From assembly GCA_949752735.1 (NCBI GenBank), contig OX457040.1, positions 523,357-587,356 of the forward strand: 64,000 bases of DNA. The letters are read 5' to 3'. The translations under genes and the position numbers were made by a program. The first letter of the stretch is position 1; the number at the start of each line of letters is the position of its first letter. This stretch comes from Lumbricus terrestris. Its lineage: Eukaryota > Annelida > Clitellata > Crassiclitellata > Lumbricidae. Shown here one piece after another: positions 38,352 through 63,060 of the stretch. Below the pieces are notes generated by a model that was not told where the DNA came from, searched no databases, and worked only from the letters and a program-made list of their open reading frames with translations.

Positions 38352-38657
38352 ATAATAAATTTTAAAAGCGTCTGACACGTCAGTACAACTACTTCCGGTC
38401 AAAGACTGCAAAGAGTAAAGATATTTGTAATAAGGTAGCCTAATCATGGACATTCCGGCTGAAACCCAAAAAATTACTGGGTGCATGTGTTGTTGTGTAC
38501 GCTGTAGATGTAGGTTTGAATACATTCTGAATATCCTCAAAGAACAAAAATTTACTCTGACCCCGGGAGCCCTCGTGCACTGCCAGGGCCTATTTTAAAG
38601 AATTTTTCACCAAGCACGTCCCCCCCTAAGAAAAAATTGTGAAATTGCAAATGCCTG

Positions 38658-38815
38658 TTTATTAATAACTAAATGCTTTAGCACATCTATCACACTTGTA
38701 AGGTCTTTCTCCAGTATGAGTTTGATTATGCGTTTCTAGCTTATATTAATAAGTAAATGGTTTAGCACATCTATCACACTTGTAAGGTCTCTCTCCAGTA
38801 TGAGTTAGATTATGA
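38658..38815 (-). pseudogene. C2H2 zinc-finger remnant inside the hAT element
   Basis: The minus strand encodes HTGERPYKCDRCAKPF and then, after one full finger spacing, HTGERPYKCDRCAKAF. Between them C-x2-C-x12-H-x3-H is complete with the standard HTGERPYKC linker, but a TAA interrupts the finger six codons after the second cysteine, and another TAA follows the second unit. No other finger is present. It is a decayed fragment of a host-type zinc-finger gene, probably captured. Confidence 0.8.
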
Positions 38816-41800
38816 AAATTTTCAAATTAGCTGAGAACTTGAAATGAGTCAAACGACATGATAATTTGATATTGAATTTGATAACATTCCAATTTTTGCA
38901 TGAACCAAATAGTTTCTTATACAATTCTAACACTGTCATTATAATTATTAGTTACGAAATGGACGACACATGTCTTAACGGTATCATTGATCATGGGTCA
39001 AGTCTTCAAGACAAAGGCAAAGTTTATAGCTAAGCTAACAGACTAACAGTTACTGGCGCCGTCTTGCGGCTGGTCAGTTTGAGTCGCAGTCAGATAATTA
39101 AAACACGTCCTTGAACCATTCCTGGGATTTGGCCTTCACAGTTGGTCGCGAACGTCGGTTACAAGCTTGAAACCATGCTCGCAGTGCTGGGCGTACATCA
39201 AATTTTGATGTAACCGGCATATTCATTCGGACATGTAAATGTGCATCAACTGTCTCTGCATTGAGGCTGCTTCTATCATCATCCTTCATGAGATTGTATG
39301 CACTAACAAGTCTCTCCACGTCACATGAATGAGGCTTTGCTGCGAGTAGTCTGGCGACAGCTACAGAAACAGAACGCCAGTCTGCATTAGTCAGACTGAT
39401 CTTAAGGAAATCCTGCAATGTGCTTGTGTTGGACATCTGCGCTTTCTTTGCAGCGTTCACCAGCTCTCCGTAGCTACTGTAGAAGTCACGCTTCGCAAAG
39501 TCTGATGCGAGGCCAGTGTACACCCGTTCAATGTCTTCATCAGATGCATTGCCATTCATAAGCATTGGTGGAGAAAGCGCCTGAAACTCTAGTGCATAGC
39601 GAAGATCACTGGCACCTTTGTCAGTTCCGAGTCGACTGGTCAGAAAGTTGCACAGCGAACAAATAATCTCAGTCTTGATGGCATACACATCGCGACCGCA
39701 ACTGCTAACGAGAGAGTGCTCTCTCTTACAGTGCCTTAATTGGACGACTGTGAGCTTAACAGTGTCGTAACTCTTGATAACTTCATCGGCTTGTTCCTCA
39801 TTCCCTGTAATTATTACTTTCTCCTCATATCCACCTGGGTGCGGACGCTGTAATAATTTCCTTAGGTCCTCCACACATTTATCACGATCACTTTCGACGT
39901 CAAACAGAGTCACTTGGTTGCCCTGCAACTTCTTCTGAAATCTAGAGTAGATGTACAGCGCGTCACACAAGATCGCTGCAATGTGAACAGTGTCAGCATT
40001 AATCCACTTCTTCAGCATGCCATATTCTTCAGCGTCTTTCAGGGAGAAAGTCTGCAGATGTCGCATCATCGGTCTGTAGTTGTCCAGAATGGATGACAGA
40101 AGACTGTTAGAATATTGTGTGAATCTTATGTCGATTACTGATGGATACTGTCTGACTGTGACGCCAAGTTCTTCCGCATGCTTCTTGAATTCCTTTGTTC
40201 TACATGCTGAACTGTTATAGAAACGCGTAACTGCTTTACAGTCATCTATAACACGCCGTGCTTCAGGAACACCTGTAGTCATGTCTTTGAACACTAACTG
40301 AGAACGGTGAACACTGCACCATATTTTGAGGAGAGGGATAGGGCCCTTACATGGACTTGACGTGTCCTTAGTGGTGTTGTCTTTGCGTTCTTGCTCGAGC
40401 AGTGTCCATAGCGAATGATGTCTTCCAGTATTTTCTGACGCGCCGTCTGTGACAATAGAGGTTGTTTGCTTAAATATCTCTGGCCATGTTGCTCCACACT
40501 TTGCAGACGCCTTCCTGAGTGCCTCCAATAACCCCTCGCTACCTCGCTTCTCGCTTTCAGCCAAGCCCATGTACCAAGTCTCCATGTCTCCAACCGCCGT
40601 TACAACCTGCGCCATAACATGCTTGTTGTCTATTCGCTGGTCGCTGCTTGTCAACAGCACCATCAACTCTGAGAGAAAGCGCAAGGATATCTTTAAATCG
40701 GAGTGCAAATGCCTTACGGTCCGTTTCTGCGATTGTCAGTAGCATGTCGCGATGGCTTGCAGGAGTGACATACTGTAGATCTGTGTCAGTAGGAGAAAAC
40801 GGAATTTCAGGGTTGTTCAAGTCGATTCTTTCAGCCATCAATGACGCCACGTATCTAGCTGGAAATGACCACGCAGATAGTGTCCCGCGTTTGGCATCCA
40901 TGTATACCTTAATCATGATTCTTGCTATCTTTTGTTCCAATGCAGTGTTAGCAAATCGCAGTTGTTTCTCCAACACAGTTTCTCCCTCATGTATCCGACC
41001 CTCGGCAAGAGCCTTCTGTTGTCGACTACGTGTCAAACAAGCATTGTGTACTGTCGATACACAGTGTTCATCATACATCTGCTGCCTGAACACTGCACCA
41101 TTTGCAGTGCATATGGCTGGGATCCTTTGACAGTGGATCTTCACCAGATCAGGATGTGCACAACAGATTTTGCAATGCACAATCCTCCTTCTACCAGACC
41201 CACCACGAGCTTCACTTCTGTACTCTGCCCAATGCTCAGCCTCAACCTTCTGTTTGCGTCCTGACTGATTTTTGCTTGACTGTACAACCCCTTGAAATTC
41301 AATTGCCTCGTGAACCTTTTCCTCAAACTCATCGACTTTCACATCCACCGGTTTACTTCCAGCTGGAGATAGCGAAGCTGTCACACTTATGGTTGACGGT
41401 GAACATGTTAACTGTGCGGATGTCCTTGACTGCTCTTCGGTTGTGGTACTATTACTAGCTGCAGTACTTGTTGAAATTGAATGACCAGTGCCACATTCGT
41501 CATCAGAAATGTTTGTGTCTGATTCCGCTGTGTGTTGAGTCTGTTGACTATTCTGTTTTTCAATACTTACATAGTGATTTGTGCCAACCAACCCCAGATA
41601 TATAGCGTAAGACTCAGTCTCACATGACGATGCTTGAGATGAGGTAGGTGATGTTGCCATATCAATACGCTGTTCCCCCTCCACAGTTAAAATGATGATA
41701 GGTCGTCGATACAGATTGACTGCTACAGAAAGAATTACACCATCACCCCATGTGCCACATTTCTTCATGTTGTCGATATATACTTGCAATTCCTGCTCTG

Positions 41801-42273
41801 TCATAGCTCCACTGTCCAAGATCATCTGCGACTGTGAGTGCGACTGCAGACATTCAACCAGTTCCATGCGTACATCATGAGCAGTTGTCGCTGTCGCTGA
41901 GCTTCCGCGTCCAAGCTGAGTCAACTGTCTGGCGAGTGAACTAAATAAACAGTTTCCATCTGCAGCCACATTGACAACCATCATATTCCTCTGTGCAGCT
42001 AATGATTTCAACTTATCCATTTCCGTCAACTTTCTCGGCTCAAACGAATCTGAAATTGCAAAGTACACAAGTATGCCAAAGAATGTTAGATGGTCGAAAA
42101 AATGACACCCACTTTAAAGAACTTGCTTATGCTATAACTCTTACTAAACTACTATTATTGTAGGCTATATATCAGATGCTAGTAGCTTATATCTATTCAT
42201 AATTACATATCTTCAATGATGACACAGAGTCACGGAAGTGCTGAGGGAGACTGAGGGAGACCTTTACCTTTAA

Positions 42274-43085
42274 CCCCATTCCCACCTGAATTGTTTTTAG
42301 GAAAAAATAGGAAATTGATGGTACCAATCTTAGAACAACAACAGTGCAACAATAGTTACAAATAATCCCAATAAAGTATACATTTTCTGAATCAGCAGAA
42401 TTCAGACTATGAAATTCATTTTATGCTTATCAATAGTTCATTTATATAGCGCCCTTAGAATGTCAAAAGACAAAGCAATCGAAAATAAACATGGTTTACT
42501 GACAACAGTGCAACAATAGTTACAAGTAATCATAATAAAGTATACATTTTCTGAATCAGCAGAATTCAGACTATGAAATTCATTTTATGCTTATCAATAG
42601 TTCATTTATATAGCGCCCTTAGAATGTCAAAAGACAAAGCAATCGAAAATAAACATGGTTTACTGACAACAGTGCAACAATAGTTACAAGTAATCATAAT
42701 AAAGTATACATTTTCTGAATCAGCAGAATTCAGACTATGAAATTCATTTTATGCTTATCAATAGTTCATTTATATAGCGCCCTTAGAATGTCAAAAGACA
42801 AAACAGTTGTCAATAAACATTGCTGAACGACAACAGTGAAACAATAGCTGCAAGTAACATCAGAAAACGGAATTCCGCGTGGCATCTTTCTCGAACTTCA
42901 AATTATTTTTTTTCTAACTTAAACTAAACTTTTCGCAACAAACTCGGTGTCAAAATAACGATCAATCTTCCGCAAACATCGCTCAAGTTATTTTTAGGTA
43001 TGACATAAGGAAACAACTTTTAATTTTAGTCTGTTTTATAGCTCCCATTTTCGGGGCCAAATGGCCCCGATCCGGCGTCATTGGG
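42274..43085. mobile_element. Possible nested TTAA-flanked element in the hAT gene intron
   Basis: TTAA at 42270-42273 is followed by CCCCATTCC, and ATTGGG precedes TTAA at 43086-43089; complemented, both ends begin TTAACCC. TTAA targets are used by piggyBac and Kolobok elements. It contains a 3-copy 164-bp repeat and no ORF. The inverted match is short. Confidence 0.4.
42344..42835. repeat. 164-bp tandem repeat, three copies
   Basis: GTGCAACAATAGTTACAA recurs at 42344, 42508 and 42672. Copies are nearly identical and include TTCATTTATATAGCGCCCTT, a word found in several SINE-like repeats. Confidence 0.93.
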
Positions 43086-43810
43086 TTAATATAATACTAT
43101 ATGACAATAATGATATAGACTGTTTGACAGGTCACTTGGTACAGTTCATCATTTACTTAGCTACATTTATCAATGTAATCGTTTCTTAACTTTTTAAGTT
43201 AACATACTGCAACAATTTATAATTTTACAGCTGTGTTGAGGACCAAAGCAACTAACCTGCGTGCGCGTTCCTCTTCGTCATTCGTTTAAACATGGCCTGT
43301 ATGTCGTTTCCAGGTGACGACGCAACCCGTTTTTTACTCATCGTGAAATTCGCAAATGAATGAACTAAAACAACTGAACAGTCTGAACTGACCGAAAGGC
43401 CTAATAGTCCTAATATCGTAATAATAAATGTCAATAAACAATTATGAATTATAACGAAAACTGAAATGTAGCCTAAATATTATTTTTACATCAGTCACAA
43501 AATTGCGCGTCCCGTTCTCTCGGTGCTGTTTGTAAACAAGTTTAACGCGCTGCATGACGTCATGAGCCCAAATAGATGTATGGAACGCCGTTCGAACTTT
43601 CCTAAAAAAATTAAATATATTGGCGGTGTTTTTTAAAACAACTTTAAACAAGTTCAGTAAGTGCCGTGCCAGGCGTGCCTGAGCGATGAAGCACGGACCG
43701 TCAATTCCTCAGGCACGTTTTTGTAATCTCAAAGCACGGACGTGCCTGTCGGCACGTTAAAATAGGCCCTGTGCACTGCACAGGTTGCACGCCCTATTGC
43801 TACTCCACTG

Positions 43811-43818
43811 CACCAAAG
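43811..43818. repeat. Right target-site duplication CACCAAAG
   Basis: Second copy of the 8-bp duplication at 37624-37631. Confidence 0.92.
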
Positions 43819-45073
43819 ACATTCCTGTGCGCGTAGTAGGCTAATTGGATTGGTCGATCAAGCACCGATTGAGTTGTGGTTGAAATCGATGTCGAGCAGA
43901 AGAACGTTAGATTGAGGTTGAAAGTTTTGCTGTTCGACATTCGCCACCTAATCAACTCGTCTTATAGAAACGAGTGTTATACATGTAAGGCATAGACTGC
44001 AGTCGTTGTGAGGATCTTGTGGCGAGGGAGAGGAATACTCGCTTCCTGTCCTTTCCATAGCTACTGTCGTGGGGGGTAGTGAACCTCAGGGACCGTAATA
44101 CTTCTTCTGTAGAGCCTTCAGATTCTTATCGACTGCGGCATCAACTCAATCTGCTTTATCATTATTTTTAGTGTTGCAATGCAGAATTATAGGAGACTTA
44201 ATTTTTTTTAGGACCGATGATGTGTTTTTCAGGACGGGGAATATTTTCCGACTTCAAAGATGTAGTTGATTCCGTAATTGGCACGCAATGTTATAGGCCT
44301 GCCACTGCTACTAGGTACCTGACTTCTTTAATTAGCACGCAGTGTTATAGGCCTACTTGAATCTCAGTTTACGGATGAATTTAGGGCAATTTCATAAATG
44401 CCTCGGATTGTGATTGCAGGGAGCGTGGCCGTTAATTGCGTTTTCTGCATCTCCATAGACGTAGGCCTAGCTTAGATGATTGTTTAGGCTGACCTGCACA
44501 ATGCACATACTGTAGACCTGCCTTATTGTAGCAAAAGGCCGATTAGACAGAAGGCCTACGACTGGTGGCCGCAATCTTCGCCTCAGCCATAGTACAATAT
44601 TATAGTCGAGATATTAGTCATCCGTGCAAAGACGTCGTAGGTACACTCCTCCTCAGCCATCTTAACAACAATATAGGCCTACATGCACGTGTAGACTATA
44701 CAATATACACATGCACGTGTACACATGCACGTGTAATACATGCACGGATGCGCATGATGCACCCAGTGCACAGATGCTGACGATCGGAAGAATAATATGT
44801 CGTGTGTCGTATACAGTCTTGATAATAACACGTCTGCCACATTCGCTTGTAACATATGGAGACTACAGCTACAGCAGCTGTTGCTACATAGAAATCATTG
44901 TCTCGACTGCTGCTGCTGCTGCTGTTGTGGCTGGTGGTGTTGTTGTACGCACCCACAGCCATCCATCCATCCATCCGTGTACTGTTGCTTTGCAAATGAA
45001 GAGGATGACGATGAATCGGATGGATGCGCGTCGTCGATCCTCGCACGTGTGCAGCTCTCGTTCATTGAAGCGG

Positions 45074-45106
<33 letters not shown>

Positions 45107-45211
45107 ACAGCAGCAGCTTCTCATGCGGTGTTTCAGTTGAGTGAATTGCTTCTTCCTGGTGATATGCTCTAGTGGTGAAACGTTGAACAGTGTCTGCTCA
45201 TTTTCAGTGTC
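43819..45211. promoter_or_regulatory. Upstream region of the START gene, with CACGTG cluster
   Basis: It holds four CACGTG E-boxes (44686, 44714, 44728, 45044), three inside repeated CATGCACGTGT words, and a CAG-rich tract (45078-45115). An acceptor-like CTCATTTTCAG at 45197-45207 just before the ATG suggests at least one untranslated 5' exon. No TATA box assigned. Confidence 0.4.
45078..45115. repeat. CAG/CAA tract upstream of the START gene
   Basis: Interrupted (CAG)n with CAA, about 100 bp before the ATG. Confidence 0.8.
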
Positions 45212-59926
<14,715 letters not shown>

Positions 59927-59931
59927 TCATA

Positions 59932-59937
59932 AATAAA
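59932..59937 (+). promoter_or_regulatory. AATAAA polyadenylation signal of the START gene
   Basis: AATAAA lies five bases past the TAA stop. This would give a very short 3' UTR; no other AATAAA was noticed in the following few hundred bases. Confidence 0.6.
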
Positions 59938-60796
59938 AACGAGATCATCTTGTAAATTATTTGACAAAGACTGGATCTACTGTCATTGAGGTATTAATGG
60001 GTTGTTGAACTTATTGTCGTTCGTTGGTCGAACTTGCTCTAGTCAACGATTGCTACATACTCTAAGGAAACTGGTTATTTAGCTGTCATTATTTTGGTAA
60101 ATTATGGTGAGTTGTTTATAAAATAGCAAGTACGATGTCTTATTCTATATGTATTTACCCAGAGCTGTTAATTGGACTTTCATAGTTTCAACATACACCA
60201 AACACCTCAAAACGGCAAGCCCTGTTGAACACAATGCAGTTATTTTTAGCAGTTTGGATGCTTCAAGATGGTGATGCAGTTTTTCCAGAAAGTATTTTTC
60301 TGAAAATTTTCCTGAAACTCCACAGGACCAGAAAATACATCTAACTCAGGCTTATGTCGGATTTTCAATAGCAGACAAAACTGAAAAGTTTCATTTTAAT
60401 TTTTAAGGTTCCTTTTATTTGTGTTCAGTATTTAAGTCAATTTTGGAAATATTCACTCATAAATTATGAACATTAAACACTGTTCATTAGCCGTTCAGAG
60501 TATCTGGCAAGTTAACATTTGTTAGCTGCGCAGCTATTAGACGGCTTTGCCTTAGTCTATTAATACGCCTACACCACTCACTCAAGGCAAATATTGGAAA
60601 TTATCTTTTGTCGGGTAAAAACTTTGGAAATTTTCCGGAAAAATATGAAATTTTCCGCACTAATTTTTCGCCTCATAACATAACTTCACGAAGCAAGACT
60701 TCTGATGATATTTTGCTGAGGTGGAGACGCAAACAATTAATGCACAGATCTTGAAGACATTACTACGTCAACAACAACAGCTGATACAAACTGATC
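59938..60796. other. Intergenic DNA without recognised feature
   Basis: AT-rich, no open frame of note and no repeat terminus identified. Confidence 0.4.
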
Positions 60797-61225
60797 ATTT
60801 CAACAAAACAGTCTGATTCATGTGAAGTCATTTATTCAAAATGGATTAGTATATTTTGTTGAGATAATAACCTCAACAACCTGACATAAGGATGTTGAGA
60901 TTGACAACACCGAAACAATAACAGTAGTTCTATCTAGTATCATAACGATCCATACATCCATATATATATATTTATGTGTGTACACAAAAAATTCTAACTC
61001 CCCACACATTTTTAAGAGCCCTCCTGCTTTACGCATACATATAAATCAGTTTCTACATTCTCTCACCATTGCAAAATTTTATCAGCTAAAGTCATCAATA
61101 AAACATTTCTTTTACCGCAGAATACTATTTATTTTTTTAAACATCATATTCGCTAACTAATATTTGTCAAATGTCATGGTTTACAGTTTAGATCTGAACA
61201 AAGCGTTTCAATTGCAATGTAACAG
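60797..61225. repeat. ~430-bp direct duplication, left copy
   Basis: Closely matches 62361-62791 in the same orientation, with small indels. It contains TTTATT (AATAAA on minus), so it may copy the 3' UTR end of the minus-strand gene at 63061. Confidence 0.85.
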
Positions 61226-61300
61226 GTTTTTTTTAACGTGTAGTTGTACACAAAATGTGCAGTTCTAAATGGATTTGTGCAGTTGCAGAAGCACTTCTGT

Positions 61301-61500
61301 NNNNNNNNNNNNNNNNNNNNNNNNNNNNNNNNNNNNNNNNNNNNNNNNNNNNNNNNNNNNNNNNNNNNNNNNNNNNNNNNNNNNNNNNNNNNNNNNNNNN
61401 NNNNNNNNNNNNNNNNNNNNNNNNNNNNNNNNNNNNNNNNNNNNNNNNNNNNNNNNNNNNNNNNNNNNNNNNNNNNNNNNNNNNNNNNNNNNNNNNNNNN
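61301..61500. other. Assembly gap, 200 N
   Basis: A run of 200 N. Open frames drawn across it are meaningless. Confidence 0.99.
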
Positions 61501-61708
61501 CCCCCACCCTTAGCTATAATTCGATCATGCACTCTCAGCAGGTTGGTGTTTAGTCACAACGAAAGATCGAAATAGACGATTATATTTATTGTCGAATATA
61601 TTTGATTGGCATTGAAATCAGTTGCTAACCGATGCCATAAAGTCGACTTCTTCTCCCCGAAGACTGAAAGCAAAATAAAATCAGTCAACAATTAAATTAT
61701 TACTAATT

Positions 61709-62045
61709 GACTAGCTGGGGTACCCGGCGTTGCCCGGGAAATTTAGGATTCGACCCGCTCCGGCCACAACCCCACCACACAACACCCCACCACACTCCGA
61801 CCTCTACCGGTACGCCACCCGAGAATCTCCACTCCGCCATCCCATCCCCACTCCCTCCACCCCTACACCCCCACTCCACCCCCACCCCATCCCCCCTCCA
61901 CACCACACCACCCCCTCCATCCCAACCCCACCCCCACCCACCTCTCGAACCCCATTCCACCCCCTCATCCCGCCCCTCCACCCTACCCCTCGACTCCCCA
62001 TTCCCCCTACCTCCTCCACCCCCACCCCCGCCTCCACAGGTACGC
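61709..62045. repeat. C-rich CCCCACCCC minisatellite with repeat-element border
   Basis: AGCTGGGGTACCCGGCGTTG at the left border resembles the border word of a widespread invertebrate interspersed repeat; AGCTGGGGTACGACC at about 19998 is similar. Some 270 bp of CCCCACC/CCCCTCC repeats follow, giving spurious proline-rich (plus) and glycine-rich (minus) frames. Confidence 0.6.
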
Positions 62046-62360
62046 GATCCGTACTGGCAAAAGAGCTGTCCTTGCACAATGGTCATCAACCTAAGTTACT
62101 CTGGGAAATACCACACAGCTAATAAACATATAATATTAATATGTACTTGTATACCAAGTGTCTACATGTATGACATTCTATACTTAAATAAACAAAGACT
62201 ACAAAGAATTATAATAATAAACGAGTTCTTCATTATTTATATAACACCACTTCAAGGTTACTACTAAAGATTGCTCCCAACCTCTGCAAAAACTGACGGT
62301 TGTAAGGCTGCGACAAAACGCATACGAGCAAACCTTAGTGAAAAGGTGAATAGACAGTGA

Positions 62361-62791
62361 ATTTCAACAAAACAGTCTGATTCATCTGAAGTCATTTATT
62401 CAAAATGGATTAGTATATTTTGTTGAGATAATAACCTCAACAACCTGACATGAGGTTGTTGAGATTGACAACACCGAAACAATAACAACAGTTCTATCTA
62501 GTATCATAACGGTCCATCCATTTATAAGTGTACGCAAAAAAATTTCAAACTCCCCACACACACCTGTTGCAACTCGCACATTTTGAAGAACCCTCCTGCT
62601 TTACGCATACATATAAATAAGTTTCTACACTCTCCCTCCCATTGCAAAATTTTATCAGCTAAAGTCATCAATAAAACATTTCTTTTACCGCAGGCTACTA
62701 TTTATTTTTTTAAACATCATAGTTGCTAACTAATATTTGTCAACTGTTATGGTTTACAGTATAGATCTGAACAGAGTTTCAATTGTAATGT
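62361..62791. repeat. ~430-bp direct duplication, right copy
   Basis: Partner of 60797-61225. It lies 270-700 bp downstream of the minus-strand stop codon, so it is probably the original 3' UTR or flank. Confidence 0.85.
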
Positions 62792-63060
62792 AATCAATTT
62801 TCAATTGTAATGTTGTCAAATGACATTGGATGACTATGGATAATTCAGAGCATTAGGCTAATTAATGCAGACGTCAAAGTTAGACATTTATTTTGTGTGC
62901 GGTACATTTTGTCACATCTCCGCCATATGCACCCGCACTCAAATCGCCTCAATTCCGTGCTCCTCCCTCCCTCCCCTCCCTGCATACGTAATATATGAAC
63001 AGCCCCCACCCAAACCATTGAAGACTTCATTAACAACGTTGCATCATCAGCAGTAGCCAA

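Larger units (their letters stand above)
39098..43341 (-). pseudogene. OTU-protease/BED-finger/hAT transposase fusion, one frameshift
   Basis: Exon 1 (43341-43257) encodes MSKKRVASSPGN... and ends ACGCAG|GTTAGT. The intron is 42050-43256. Exon 2 starts at 42049 after TTTGCAATTTCAG, and phase 1 joins exactly to give NAHADSFEP. Domains: OTU cysteine protease (DGNCLFSS with Asp59, Cys62; GTNHYVSI with His187); BED/TTF-like finger (HCKIC...CVSTVH); hAT RNase-H core with VDGAVD, TDGASENTG, the CSVH Zn motif and CDVERLVSAYNLM (catalytic-type D, D, E); then a hAT dimerisation-type C-terminus to TAA at 39100-39098. Frame is lost at 40634-40647, where a 7-bp unit (minus CAGCGAC, then CAGCGAA) is duplicated; removing one copy restores frame across the first catalytic Asp region. 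No other break seen. As it stands the product would be OTU plus finger without catalytic core. Confidence 0.88.
37632..43810 (-). mobile_element. Complete 6,179-bp hAT transposon with OTU-transposase gene
   Basis: The termini are CAGTGGCGTAGCAAG on the left and, complemented, CAGTGGAGTAGCAAT on the right: 13 of the first 14 bases match and the CAGKGGCG-type start is typical of hAT. Perfect 8-bp CACCAAAG duplications flank it. Inner terminal sequence also matches (CCTGTGCAGTGC on both ends). The right subterminal zone (about 43660-43760) has several GGCACG/CGTGCC words, as expected for transposase-binding repeats. It carries a two-exon minus-strand OTU-hAT gene, zinc-finger remnants and a nested TTAA-flanked insert. 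The intact target duplication and a single frameshift suggest a fairly recent insertion. Confidence 0.93.

Noticed and set aside
42050..42068. ATG at 42068 as start of the OTU-hAT protein
   Set aside because: It lies in the pyrimidine-rich acceptor region; exon 1 at 43341-43257 joins in phase and gives a typical short basic N-terminus.
61703..62267. Proline-rich (plus) and glycine-rich (minus) frames
   Set aside because: Composition follows directly from the CCCCACC array; no coding flank.
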